A stretch of 64,000 nucleotides of DNA from Palaemon carinicauda (lineage: Eukaryota; Arthropoda; Malacostraca; Decapoda; Palaemonidae): assembly GCF_036898095.1 (NCBI RefSeq), contig NC_090728.1, positions 85,344,914 to 85,408,913 of the forward strand, written 5' to 3'. The translations under genes and the position numbers were made by a program. Shown here piece by piece: positions 1 to 10,892 of the stretch. Numbering within the stretch: position 1 is the first letter of the stretch; every line of letters starts with the position of its first letter. The notes under the pieces were generated by a model that had not been told where the DNA came from, searched no databases, and saw only the letters and a program-made list of their open reading frames with translations.

Positions 1-431
1 AAATTCGTCTACACAGAATCTTATGTTAATATGGAAATATTGAATAAAGGGAGGAAGTTAAGGGAAAGAGAGAGGAGAATATGTAAAGTTGTAAACATTG
101 TCAAAACTCACCAATCATTTTATTTTTATACTTTCTTAAGGAGAAATACAGCTTATTTTATAAACTACAAACAAATATATTAGTAATAATGTTTTCTTTC
201 AACAAATATGAAATATCCTTCAGTACCATACCTTAATGATAAGGGAGTTATTTGATCCGATAAATGAGGTTACCGAAGGCGGACAATGCAGGGTTAATCA
301 GCTGATTTTGGAAGTATAAACGTAACCAATGGAAAAGATTTTAATTCACAATGTTTTTATTTATAAATACGATACTAAAATGTGAATACAGTATTACATG
401 CATTATTATTGGATGCAATTAAGTGAAACAC
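1..431. other. AT-rich intronic sequence, no gene seen
   Basis: AT-rich, with short homopolymers and no convincing ORF or exon on either strand. It lies downstream of the last visible WDR43 exon in the gene's direction, so it is most likely intron. I looked here for the next WDR43 exon and did not find one. Confidence 0.5.
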
Positions 432-446
432 CAGTTTAATCAAAAT
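432..446. repeat. 15-bp direct repeat, left copy, flanking DIRS F
   Basis: The sequence cagtttaatcaaaat recurs exactly at 3693-3707, on the other side of truncated DIRS copy F. This looks like a target-site duplication. That is unexpected, because DIRS elements insert by tyrosine recombinase without one. Confidence 0.7.
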
Positions 447-779
447 CACAAAATTTTAAGTAATTTATATTTTTCCTCACAGTACTTACCTCGAACTACT
501 TTCTTAGGAGTATCTGGGATCTCCTCCTTAACCGACCAAGAATTTTGCGTAGTTCCCCCTCTCTCCGTTACCTTTGTCGGGGTGGATGGATACTCGCCCT
601 GAGGCGACCAGAGGCCAGCGCGCGAGGGTGCACTGCTAGGTCTGAATCGTCAGTAAGCGTCTGGTCGCGGCGTAGATCTCATCTCGCTGCTCTCTCTCTC
701 ACTTATCACGTCCGATCCGCCTTTGTGTACCACGTGTTCAATTGTGTTCCCCATCCTTTGAGCACCACATGCTCCCTTT

Positions 780-2669
780 GTGTTCCCTATCCTTTCCTTG
801 TGTTACTGTGTTGCTTGCGTGTTCCGGTTTTCCAGTATTGAATCTCAGCGTCATTGTCCCAGGCCCAAAGCTGATAAGTCTTGCGGGGCCTGGCTGTCCA
901 GGCCTGATGTCGTCGACCCGCACACGCTGTGCGCCTCGTGTAGAGGTAATAAGTGCTCCCCTGCCTCCACGTGTCCGCAGTGTGAGTTCTGGCCGAAGTT
1001 ACAGTGAACCTTGTTTGCTACGAAAAAGAAAAAGGCGCCCAAACGGTCTCCCAAGAAGGCGGACATCACCTCGCCCTCAGCGCCTTCGGAGAGAGGTTCT
1101 TCTTCACCTTCCCCTACCCAGAGTAGGGAACGAGGTAAGTCCGTTGCGGGGAAACGGCCCATTGCCGTTCCCCATGAGTCTGATATCAGGGATGCTGACT
1201 GTGTGGGGCCTACGCAGACGAGTGGGGGGTCTGCTAGTGTGGCGGAAGTGTGTACCGTGGACGAGGTTCTGGTGCCCGCAGGACCCGTCTCCAGTGAAGA
1301 GACGGTGTGGGGGAGGCCTGAAACAGTTCCTAACCCCCCATCGAGGCAGTGTTTTACAGGTACTGCGGGTTCTGGGGGCGGCCGTGACAAAGAAAGGAGG
1401 GCCACGTGCTCTTCGAACCCCGACTCCATTGTTTGGACGGCGCCAAGGATGCCCTTCAGGTCCCCCATGCGGCAAGAAGAGGAGTTTGAGGGCTGGTTTG
1501 CCTCCTGAGGTGCACTTCGCACGCCCCCGGTGCCCTCAGCTGCGCTTCCGTCGGACTTCATGCAGCCCGTCACCCCGGTAGCTAGACCACGGGCCCCGGG
1601 AGTGGTAGTGGAAGATACGGAGGACTCCGACAACTCCTCCTCCTCTTCATCTTCTTCGGACAGTTCCTCGTCCTACAGCTCATCCTCGTCAGAGAAGGAA
1701 GGTGAGCTCTTACACAGGCCCTGCAAGGAAGAAGGCGAAGACCACGAGAAGAAGGAGCAAGAAGAAGAGTTCTTCCAGGAGGAAGTTTATCAGAGTCGCT
1801 TTTTCCCCTTGCGGATCAAGCAGGGCAGCTGCCGCTCCAGTGCCTGCCTTGGTGGCCACTGGAGCCACTTCCGCGCCCTTGCTCAGTGTCTCTCCGGCTC
1901 CGTCCGCCCGTCGGGTGCAGCCGTTAGAACACTTTCCCTTGTCCTTGCCCGGCAAGTCACCAGCTCCATCCGTCCTGCGGGGGCAGGCGCGGATGAGACC
2001 CAGCAGCTCGGCTCCCACTCTTTTTGTCGCACCGACTCCGTCCAAGTCACGGAAACTGCTGCTGCCACAACTGAAAAGTAGTTCTCCACGGATTTCCCCG
2101 GGAGGGGGTAGACCCATGACTGCTACCTCCGCCCGGGCGGCTCCATCCGTGACGGAGGCAGCCGCTCCATCGATCCGGCAGGAAGAAAGGGATACCTCCG
2201 CTCCCTCGGATCCCTCCATGTTCGAAGATGCTACCGACACGGAGGTTCAGGTGGCAGAAGAATTGTTAGACTCCGGCGAGTGTTCCCCGGATGAGGTGTC
2301 CTCATATAGAAAGGTTCTGACCCTAATACGGCACCATCACAGGCTGGACGAGCCGCAACCTTCATCGGACCAGGCTTGGCTTTCAGGTTTGAGCAGGAAG
2401 GCAGACAATCCTGTGCGCAGCAGAAGCCATCCTTGACCCAACCCCTAGCACCCGACATTGCCCTGGGAATGGAACATGTCGATCGGTTTGTTGCGGGGCC
2501 TCAGAACTCCCTAAGAGCCCAAGGGTCCTTCAAGCTCCTGCCTGGACGGAGGACCCAGAAGAAGTTCTATGTGCCAGACGGTCGTCACTCAGGGCCCCGC
2601 ACTTTGGAAGAAGCCGTCGCAACCTTGAACCAGGGCAATACGGATGATTCCTCATGTTCTAGTCACTGA
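780..2669 (+). pseudogene. gag-like ORF of DIRS F, broken
   Basis: DIRS gag-like protein split over several frames. The segment 780-1007 carries the Cys/His motif shared by every DIRS gag here: DPHTLCASCRG followed by two more cysteine pairs. The same frame resumes after a TGA at 1005-1007 with a lysine- and serine-rich linker (1011-1508), and again after a TGA at 1506-1508 with a polyserine stretch (to about 1690). It then shifts frame into 1702-2436 and again into 2376-2669, which align loosely with the D gag core. At least two stops and two frameshifts are present. Gag proteins of this class are presumed to package element RNA; that role is inferred from position. Confidence 0.65.
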
Positions 2670-3059
2670 CCCAGACGGCAAACTGGGTCTTGAGGAGGAG
2701 GGACAGTCCTTAACAGGGTCCCTGAACGGGAAGCAAAGTTCTTAAGGAATGCACCGGTGTGGGGCGAGACCGTGTTCCCCCTTCAGGCGGTGGCTGAGAC
2801 ATTGGAGAGAGTGGAAAACTGAAGGATTCGTCGGAGTCCAGGCAGTCGGCGGCAAGACGTCCTTCCCACAGAAGAACATCCGGCTAGACAGGAGGCCTCC
2901 TTCCCTTCCTGGCACCAATCCCCACAGCCCTCCAGCAGGGGCAGTGCTCCAGCCCACGCCTCCTTTAGGCAAAAGTATTCTGGCTCAAGGAGAGGCCATT
3001 CAAACTGTATCTCCCCAGAAGGAGATAGGGAGAGAGGCCCCCTACACCATCCCACGCCT

Positions 3060-3692
3060 CAGGTGGGGGGATGCTTCAAACAATATTGGCAAGCATGGCG
3101 AGACAACGGGGCGGACCCCTAGTCCGTGACAGTCCTCAGGGAGGGATACAGGATTCCCTTCCTGTCGGAACCGCCCCCTCTGATCCCCGAACATCGAGCA
3201 GAATGGCTGGCACCCAAAGATCCCGAGAAGAGAGCAGCCCTGCAGGAGGAGGTGTCAGCCATGTTGAGCAAGGGAGTTCTACAACCCGTCCAAAAATCAT
3301 CCCCAGGATTCTACAGCAAGCTCTTCCAGGTAGAGAAAGCTACGGAAGGGTTGGAGACCAGTCATCGACCTCTCGGCCCTGGACAAGTTTGTCAAGAAGA
3401 CGTCCTTCAAGATGGACACGCCGAAGTCGGTGCTGGCAGCCTTGAGAGAAGGGGATTTCATGATGTCTCTAGATCTCAAGGATGCCTCTTCAAATCCCCG
3501 TACACCCCTCCAGCAGGAAGTTCCTCTGAGTGAAGTGGGGATCCCCATCCCTACAGTTCAAGACCCTCTGCTTCGGCCTGTCAACGGCGCCTCTGGTGTT
3601 CACAAGGGTGTTTACCTTGGTATCAGTCTGGGCACACAAACAGGGCATCAGGCTGATCAGATATCTCAACGACTGGTTGCTACTTTCAGCCT
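3060..3692 (+). pseudogene. Reverse transcriptase fragment of DIRS F
   Basis: Fragment covering RT fingers and palm. Frame 3126-3533 contains REGYRIPF and SPGFYSKLF. After a frameshift near 3355-3420, frame 3412-3732 contains REGDFMMSLDLKDA, equivalent to RT motif A. The sequence ends a few codons past the position of the YLDD catalytic box. No RNase H follows. A non-functional remnant. Confidence 0.75.
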
Positions 3693-3707
3693 CAGTTTAA
3701 TCAAAAT
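3693..3707. repeat. 15-bp direct repeat, right copy, flanking DIRS F
   Basis: Exact copy of 432-446 directly after the truncated RT of F. Together they imply an empty site with one copy. Confidence 0.7.
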
Positions 3708-4249
3708 ATGTTTTTTTTCAAATACAGTATAGCTTTACAGTAATTTTCTACCACAGTAACTGGATGTAGTGTACAGCAAGAACTGGGACGAGCTAGGTGG
3801 AGAGAAACGTAAGTGGTGCAAAGCACTTCCAGTGTAAAGGAGCACAGGCTATAAGAAATCATCGCGTCGGAAGAGTTTTGATCGCATACGTGATCTTTTA
3901 TTTGATATGTATTGCGGTTCTCTGTGTCGCGTGTAAGTGAAATTGCGAAGGGAGAATTCACATAAAAAGAGGCCTGACTGTATATTTGTACGTGTGGAAC
4001 ACATCAAATGTATTTAATTTCTTAAGGGAAAATTTATTTGGTTTATGAGCTTGCTCCTGGAACGAATTAAACTCAAAGTGGTATTTCGTTAACGATTTGA
4101 TGACTATTCCATTATGTGCTGCAGTCCTACTTTTATTCAAAGGGCAAAGGTTTGTATTCGTGTAGGAACTTGAATAGTTTTTCTTTTAAATTTATGACTT
4201 CTACCATAACAAGGAAAACATCAATTAATTAAAGCATTTATTTACTTAC
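3708..4249. other. Intronic sequence, no gene seen
   Basis: AT-rich intron between the WDR43 exon at 4250 and DIRS F. The short string cctgactgtata near 3972 resembles mariner-type inverted-repeat ends elsewhere in the window, but I could not pair it with a partner. Confidence 0.5.
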
Positions 4250-4405
4250 CCATTCAAGTGATGTGTGAACAATACTAAAGCACCTTTACGAGTAGTAGCT
4301 GAGAGTGCTAGAGTATTATTGCTTAGCTCTCCTACAGCCATATTTGTTACCGTGTCATTTACCATAAAACTACAAAGAGGAGTGTCATCCGAACTACTAG
4401 TTGAC
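4250..4405 (-). CDS. WDR43: WDR43 exon (fourth visible), WD40 domain
   Basis: Coding exon of WDR43/UTP5, a WD40 subunit of the t-UTP subcomplex of the small-subunit processome, acting in the nucleolus in rDNA transcription and early pre-rRNA processing (family knowledge). Acceptor ctttttttag precedes 4405 and donor gtaagt follows 4250. The exon begins with one base completing a Trp codon split with the previous exon, as in the family's ...NVW junction, and encodes about 51 residues. The stretch GALVLFTHHLNG matches the family's ...LHLFEHILNG segment. It ends in phase 2, inside a probable Gly codon. The next exon lies outside the window or was not recognised. Identification is by family recall, not a search. 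Confidence 0.85.
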
Positions 4406-4553
4406 CTAAAAAAGAAACAGAAAATAAATTACTTAAGTTTTGATTGTGCATAACATTGACCACCCACCCCCCCAAGAAAAAAATCTATAATAATTCTCTA
4501 TTCTCTCTGTACAGCATTGATTATAATGTAAGAGCCAAAGAAATATAAAAAAT

Positions 4554-4911
4554 TCAGAGATAATTTGTATTTTTCCCTAACTAATACAAACTTGGTGTTA
4601 TTTATTTGGATTATCTTCGTGCAAAGCTGGAAGGTAGCCATTAGACTAAAAGTGTGAGATGGCATGGCAACCCTGCCTAACCGCTTGAGCGGGTAGGACG
4701 AGGATGGCTGGGGGGTACCCAGCCACTTTTATATACTCTCACAGCTGTGAGCTACGTCAATTTTGATCGCAGGCAGAACTTCTGGGGGACAGGTGATGGC
4801 GGGCCAATTTATATAAATAACTCCAGGTTTGTATTAGTTTAGGGAACACAAATTATTTCCAATTTTGTCATTTGTTCCCATACTAACAAACCTTCCGTTA
4901 TTTATTTGGAC
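4554..4911. repeat. DIRS E left terminus and internal complementary region
   Basis: The terminus starts near 4554 (ataatttgtatttttccc). At 4812-4845 its outer edge reappears in inverse orientation (tttgtattagtttaggg). This is followed at 4850-4911 by a second segment that should be the inverse of the lost right terminus. The pairing is the DIRS internal complementary region, thought to template circle closure. Confidence 0.65.
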
Positions 4912-5393
4912 GACTCACTTATAGGTGGGTGAAAGTCCTAATTCTGGCATGGACATTGACCCAGTTTTACCTAGTACAGTATATGACTGTGGTCTAAGGA
5001 GAACTTTAACACCTCGCTACATTTTACAAAGCAAGTATAATAGCGGCCTGACAAATTCAATGTAATGAGAATTTGTCGTCTTGCACTAACACATTCACAC
5101 ATGCCAAGTTTATATAGGAAAAACAAGAAGTTTCCCATTGCTTACCTCACAGAAAACAATGGGGATGTGGACAGCATATAAATTCATGAATTATTCTAGG
5201 CTACACAGGGGAAGTGATATTCACCTGTAGAGGTTGAAGCAAGCTTGTAAAGGGATCCGTGGTACTGTACCTCAGGGGAGGGGAAGATGAAGAAAGGAAA
5301 AGCCAGACATACTCTCATTTATCTCACTCTTAACCAGGGTAACCAATGCCCTCAGCCAACTGCTAATTGTCCATCAAGGAGCCTGAGGTATTC

Positions 5394-6450
5394 TTAAACC
5401 ACTTGTTGAGCAGCCACCACAGAACCGATAGTTAAAGTATCAAGACTCCTGTGGGTCACGTCTTTTAGATAATGGGCTGTGAAGGTAGTTTGTCTCTTCC
5501 ACACCTGCTTGTAGTACTTGCAACACAGAAAAGTTGTAAAAGTATCAAGACTCCTGTGGGTCACGTCTTTTAGATAATGGGCTGTGAAGGTAGTTTGTCT
5601 CTTCCACACCCTCGCTTGTAGTACTTGCAACACAGAAAAGTTGTGTTTAAATGCCAAGGATGTACTAATGCCCCTGACATCATGGGCTCTCGGTCGTCGA
5701 GCCGGAGGAGGATAAAAAAAGCTCTTTCGATCACCTGGCAAATCCATTAGGAGACGGTGTTCTTAGTGATCCTCCTCTTTACCCTGAGCTAACAAACAAA
5801 GGTGTTAGTCGAGGCCGTGTTGCTGCAGTGCGTTTAAGATAGTATCTCAAACTTCTCACTGGGCATAGTAACAACTAATCTGGGTCCTCCCCTTGAATGG
5901 GCAATGCCATATGAGAGACCATGAAGTTCACCGACTCTCTTTGCCGAGGCTAAAGCGAGCAGGAACGCTGTCTTTAAAGTGAGATTTTGGTCAGTTGCAT
6001 GGCGTAATGGTTCATAGGGATGTCCTTTTAAGGATCTCAAGATGCGACCTACGTTCCAAGGAGGAGCCTAATCTCTGACTGAGAGCACGTATCTCATAAC
6101 TCCGTATGAGTAAAGAAAGCTCCAACAAAGAGGAAATGTCAACTCCTTTCAGCTTAAAGGCTGAGCGATAGCCTTTCACTGCCGAGACTGAAAGAAGCTT
6201 TTCCTCCAGAAGGTATATAAGGAACTCCGCTATTACTGGTACAGTATAAAGGCATCAAGAGGAGAAATATTCCTTCCACGACACCAAGCACAAAAGACTT
6301 AATTTTGCCTTGTAGACTGAGGCCGAGGACTTACGCAAGTAGCCGGACATTTTGTCTGCAACTTGTCATGAAAAGCCCTTCTGAGAGAGGAGACGCTGGA
6401 TAGTCTTCAAGCGTGAAGCTTCGACTTCACGGTTCTGTGAAAGATGTTCC
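5394..6450 (-). pseudogene. Tyrosine recombinase of DIRS E, broken, with duplicated Tyr segment
   Basis: Remnant of the DIRS tyrosine recombinase. Frame 5394-5747 holds RAHDVRGISTSLAF, which includes the HxxR motif, and FTAHYLKDV, which includes the nucleophilic Tyr. Frame 5834-6040 holds ASAKRVGELHGLS, with the first catalytic Arg. The Tyr-bearing segment is tandemly duplicated with a period of 105 bp (copies from 5434 and 5539), so two Tyr boxes follow one HxxR. Stops and frameshifts separate the parts. Confidence 0.7.
5434..5645. repeat. 105-bp tandem duplication in recombinase pseudogene
   Basis: Two near-identical units start at 5434 and 5539. The period equals 35 codons, so the frame was preserved when it arose. 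The second unit differs by a 2-bp insertion near 5612. Confidence 0.8.
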
Positions 6451-7149
6451 CGTGTGGTTGTTTGAGTAGATCTGGTCCTGAAGGAAGCTCTCTCAGTAGA
6501 TCTACTAGAGGTTGCAGGAGGTCAGGAAACCACTCTCCATGATGCCATTGCAGAGCTACAAGGGTCATCATTAGCTCTTTGGATGCTCTGATCTTGTTGA
6601 AAAGTCTTCTCATCAGACAGAATGGGGGAAAGGCGTACATGTCGATGTTGTCTCACCGTTGTTGGAATGCATCTTATCATAGAGCCTGAGGGTTCGAGAC
6701 TGGAGAACAGTACAGAAGCTTGCTGTTCAGAGATGTTGCGAACAGGTCTACAGTTGGGAACCACAAAGTCAGGACTTTTTGGCTATTTGACAATTCAAAG
6801 ACCATTCAGAGCCTCCTATCTGAGTCGCCCTGCTCAGATTGACTGCAAGCACATTCCTCTTGCCTGGAATGAAGCGAGCTGTTAGACACACCGAATGTTC
6901 TTCAGACCATCTGAGGATCTTTACTGCAAGATGGCCTATTGGCTGCGAAAAGGTACCGCCTTGTTTGTTTATGTAAGCCACTACTGTGGTGTTGTCTCTC
7001 ATCAAAACTACAGTGACCTGCCAGCAACTGTTGGAACCGATGAAGAGCTAGGTATGCTGCTCTCATCTCTAGAAGACTAATGTGTTGGTATCTTTCTGAC
7101 CCTGACCAGAGGCCAGAGATCGTGTGATGCAGCAAGTGACCCCTCACCC
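6407..7149 (-). pseudogene. RNase H and methyltransferase-like remnants of DIRS E
   Basis: Frame 6769-7005 has the RNase H strings DNTTVVAYINKQGG and NVLAVNLSRA, the latter with a changed ADxLSR box. Frames 6407-6764 contain MYAFPPFCLMRRLFNK, which matches the PPF-containing segment downstream of RNase H in the intact copies (methyltransferase-like region). Frames are broken, and the upstream RNase H half lies beyond the LINE insertion, at 7554-7700. Confidence 0.65.
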
Positions 7150-7553
7150 TTTTATTATTATTATTATTACTATCCAAGCTACAACCCTAATTGGAAAAGC
7201 AAGATGCTATAAGCCCAGGGGCTCCAATAGGGAAAAATAGCCCAGTGAGGAAAGGAAATAAGGAAATAAATAACTGAAGAGAACAAATTAACAATAAATC
7301 ATTCTAAAAAAAGTAATGTCAAAAGAGATATATCATATATAAACTATTAACAACGTCAACAACAAAAATGTCATATATAAACTATAAAAAGACTCATGTC
7401 CGTCTGGTCAACAAAAAAGCATTTGCTCCAACTTTGAACTTTTGAAGTTCTACTGATTCAACAACCCGATTAGGAAGATCATTCCACAACTTGGTAACAG
7501 CTGGAATAAAACTTCTAGAGTACTGCGTAGTATTGAGTCTTATGATGGATTCT
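7150..7553 (-). mobile_element. 5'-truncated LINE (3' end) inserted in DIRS E RNase H
   Basis: Minus-strand 3' end of a non-LTR retrotransposon. The frame 7553-7394 ends in SRSFIPAVTKLWNDLPNRVV, the typical C-terminus of Jockey/CR1-like LINE ORF2. A 3' UTR follows, ending in an ATT-type microsatellite tail at 7150-7170. It interrupts DIRS E between the RNase H motif LMLFTDASKE and the downstream HLLHHTISGLW. It is 5'-truncated, as usual for LINEs. The same 3' UTR recurs near 12084 and 44650. Confidence 0.75.
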
Positions 7554-8880
7554 TTAGATGCATCTGTGAAGAGCATCAAATCCGGAGGAGGGACGAGAAG
7601 ATCCTGACTCCTACGAAGGTTTTCGAATGTCCTCCACCAATTAAAGTCCGTTAACTGATCCTGAGTAATAGGAACTTGAATGTCCGGTGGATCCAAGTGT
7701 TATTCCCAAATGGACTTTAGCTGCCATTGCAGGGATCTTATTCTGAGGCGGCCGTTTGGAACAAGACGGAGGAGAGAGGTTAGGTGACCTAACAGACTCA
7801 ACCAACAAGAGGCTGGAAGAACTTCCTTTCTGAGGAAGGATGTAGCCACTTCTCTCAGTCTGTGTACTCTTTTGTCTGATGAGAAGACTTTCTGTTGGAC
7901 AGTGTCTATTATATCAAAGTATACGTCTTTGAAAAGGAAGCAGTGATGACTTTTTAAGATTTATCAACACCCCCATATCCTGACAAAACTTGGTGACAAA
8001 GAAGGGTCGTCTCCGAGTCTGCCAAAATTAGCCAGTCATCCAGGTATCTGAGGAGCCAAATGCCATTCCTGTGAGCCCAAGATCACACTATGGCAAACAC
8101 TCTGGTAAGGACCTGAGGAGCTGTCGCAAGACCTAAGCATAGAACCTTGAACTGGTATATTTTGTTCTCGTGTATGAACCTTAGATACTTCCTTGAAGAC
8201 AGATGGATTGGGATCTGGACGTGTGTCCTTTAGATCCATTGCGCATACGAAGTCCCTTAGTCGAACCGCCTAAATAACAGTGTATGCCGTCTCCATTCTG
8301 AACTGAGTCTGTTGCACAAACTTGTTCAGAGGGGAGAGATTGATAACTGATCTCCAGCCTTCAGTCGCCTTTTTCACTAAAAAAAAATTAAACTGTAAAA
8401 GCCTGGGGACTCGTTCGCAACCTCTTGGAGACCACCCTTCTGCAGCATGGTCTGGACTTCTGGCCTGAGGGCCAGCTCCTTTGAGGTTCCCTTCGCATAG
8501 AAGCTTAGATGCACTGGATCCCAAGTCAGAGGAGGGAGAGATTGAATGAATGGGACACGATACCCTAGAGCGATCACTTCGACTGTCCAAGGATCTGCCC
8601 CGTGGAACTGCCACCACTGCCAGACGCGCTGCAGGCATCCTCCTACAGGTGGTAGGTGAAGAGGAATGCCATTCCTAGTGGGAGTGACCACCTCGGCCAC
8701 TGCCGTTCCCTCTCTTCTTTTCTCTGAAGCCCTTGTTCCCTTTCTGGCCTTTGGACTGAAAGAGCCACTTAGACACCTTAGTAGGTACTGAGGACCTAGA
8801 GGTTGAAGGATGAGAAGATGGTGCTTGGTGATTGCGATAAGACCGGGTAGGTCTTCCATAGGGCCTCGATGCCATAGCCA
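7554..8880 (-). pseudogene. Reverse transcriptase remnant of DIRS E
   Basis: Contains, from high to low coordinates: GYRVPFIQSLPPLTW and ESPGFYSLIFF (frame 8377-8859); KKATEGWRSVINLSPLNKF (frame 8270-8638); scattered palm motifs; and the RNase H start DLMLFTDASKE near 7570. A frameshift coincides with a run of nine A near 8379-8387. Not functional. Confidence 0.65.
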
Positions 8881-10890
8881 TATGGAGAAAATCGTTTGAT
8901 GATTTCCTCTATCGTTCAGCAGCCCTTTCTATCTCCTCTGGAACGAAGAGAGAAAAACCCTCAAGGGTGGAATTCCTCAACCAGGAGACTTCCACCTTCA
9001 GCACCTGCTTGTGGAATTTCCCAATGAGGTTATCTCTTCTCGAGTATAGCGTTCGCCCACAAGTTGATGACGTGGTGCGATAAAAACTCAAGAGTTTGAG
9101 TACCCAACAAAAGTAAAGACTACAAAGACCTTAGAAATATCATGGGAGTGTACCATGAAGGCCAAGGATTCAAACCATAGGTCAAGCCACGAAGCCGCCT
9201 GCATGGAGTACTTCGCCCCTCTCTCTATGTTAGGGAGCTCAACTGATGAGAGGGAGGTTCTCAGAGAGGAGAAGGTTTGTGCTGGAAGACTCTTCGTTAG
9301 AATCTCTACAGAAGGGTCGAGGGACATAGTGGAATGGGGTTTCCCTTCGATCTAATACTACTTCCTTTAAAGGTCAAAAGGAAGAGATAGAGACTGTGAG
9401 GAGGAACCTGCCTTGAAGGAACTAGAAGTTCCGGCTATCTGAGAGATAGCCTTCCTTTTGGTGGCCGTCAAGCCTTTAGACCAGGGCAAAGCTGCACTAG
9501 TTCTAGGAGGCTTCTGGGTCTTGAAGATTTCACTGAGAACCATATCCTTACCCTTCTGGGTGGTGGTAACAGGAGTTGACAGCCTATTGATGGCCCTCAT
9601 GCATTAGAGGACCTGCCAAAAGATATGTTCCAACCCATGTCTCTCTTGCTCAGAGTGAAATTTTGGACTGGCTGCCTTTGGAAGATTTTAATCATCTGTA
9701 TCCATGGGATTTTCTATCTCCAAGCTCACGTCCAGAGCTTGGGTAGGTCAGAGTCGTCAAAGCTATTGATAGGACACCCCACAGGGGACATTCCATGTGC
9801 CTCAGTCAAACAAGCTTCTCTTGCCGCTGCGTTCTTTGGTTTCATCTTAAGTGTCCTTAGACTCCCTTCGCACAGGACGATCCTCCACAGTGTTAGGAGG
9901 GGGGCCTTGCGAGGGCTTCGAGACACCGACAGCCGAAGCTTTGACAGTGGGAGCCGAAGGCTCCTCCTCAGAAGGCTCTACCTCAATTTCTTGAGGGTTG
10001 AAGGGATGGACAGCTATCTCCCTGGGCGAGCCAATGTCCCTACTCGTCCTAGGGTGGATGATGTCGGCGTGAGGTGGCATTACGCCTTTCTTCCTTTTCT
10101 TCTGCCTCTTAGTCATGGTTTCCCCTGCCTTAATCAAGAGTAAAAGGCAGGTTTGGCCATGTAAGAGTTAGAAGAAGGAGGAGCCTCAACACGAGATCAA
10201 GATACTGTAAAGGTGATATCCGTGCCTTGTCTGACGTTGGTCTCCTTCAAGGGTCAAGACTCACAAGAGACGAACTCGAAGAGGACTCTATGGGAATCCT
10301 TAAAGTACTGTAGCTCTGACTGAAGCAGTCGGAAACTGTGGCAATAGAAGGACCACACCCAGAGACTTCTGCAAGGTAGAGAAGAAGATGCTTACCCATG
10401 CAGGGAGCTCAAAACCTTTAGGCAAGCCATGGGCTTCCCTTGAAGGTCCAGGAGAACATCCCCAAAGGGAAACTCTAGAGGGAGCCTGCGTAGATGTAGG
10501 GAGAATCTTTGTGACAGCAGAACGTACCTTCTACGAACGAGAAGGACAATCCGGGCTAATAGGGACATTAGCAAACCTATTAAGAGGCTCCTTAAAACCC
10601 TCTGCAAAGGGTATAGGCCTGCCGCTGGAGGTGGTAGAAGCCGGAGGTGTTGGTACCGCACTTGCTAGCGGTTCTGAGATTGGTAGTTGCACAGAAATTT
10701 GCGAGATTTGCACGCAAAATAGCGAGTTATGCGCGACAACCGGCGGAATTCACAAGCAGAATTACTTGCAACAGGAGCACTAGGAGCCACACTGGAAGAG
10801 GAAGGTATAACAAATTCCTTCAGCAGCAAAGAAGCACCTAAGCCCAACAAAGATGGTAGAGGGGACCTCTGAGTAGGGGCAACCCTAAAC
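8881..10890 (-). pseudogene. gag-like remnant of DIRS E
   Basis: Fragments of a DIRS gag core: frames 8909-9091, 9088-9327 and 9367-9600, with strings such as ASWLDLWFESLAFMVHSHD and EVSWLRNSTLEGFSLFVPEE that align with the B gag core at 49739-50698. They are followed upstream by linker-like sequence in 9847-10137 and 10392-10892. No single frame is open. The N-terminal Cys motif was not found, so the 5' end is probably missing. Confidence 0.55.
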
Positions 10891-10892
10891 AT

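Larger units (their letters stand above)
447..3692 (+). mobile_element. DIRS F: 3'-truncated DIRS retrotransposon
   Basis: Plus-strand DIRS copy that keeps its 5' terminus, gag and the start of reverse transcriptase. It stops just after the RT active-site region, with no RNase H, recombinase or 3' terminus. Its first ~100 bp resemble the left terminus of D at 58404, including the segment with tacttacc, so F and D belong to related families. Coding regions carry in-frame stops and frameshifts, so it is dead. It is bounded by 15-bp direct repeats. Confidence 0.8.
4554..10890 (-). mobile_element. DIRS E: decayed DIRS retrotransposon with nested LINE
   Basis: Minus-strand DIRS copy whose gene order, read from high to low coordinates, is gag, RT, RNase H, tyrosine recombinase, internal complementary region, terminus. 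All reading frames are broken. The left terminus and internal complementary region are recognisable. The matching right terminus, predicted from the complementary region, was not found, and the copy fades out near 10890. A 5'-truncated LINE sits in the RNase H region. This is an old, inactive copy. Confidence 0.75.
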
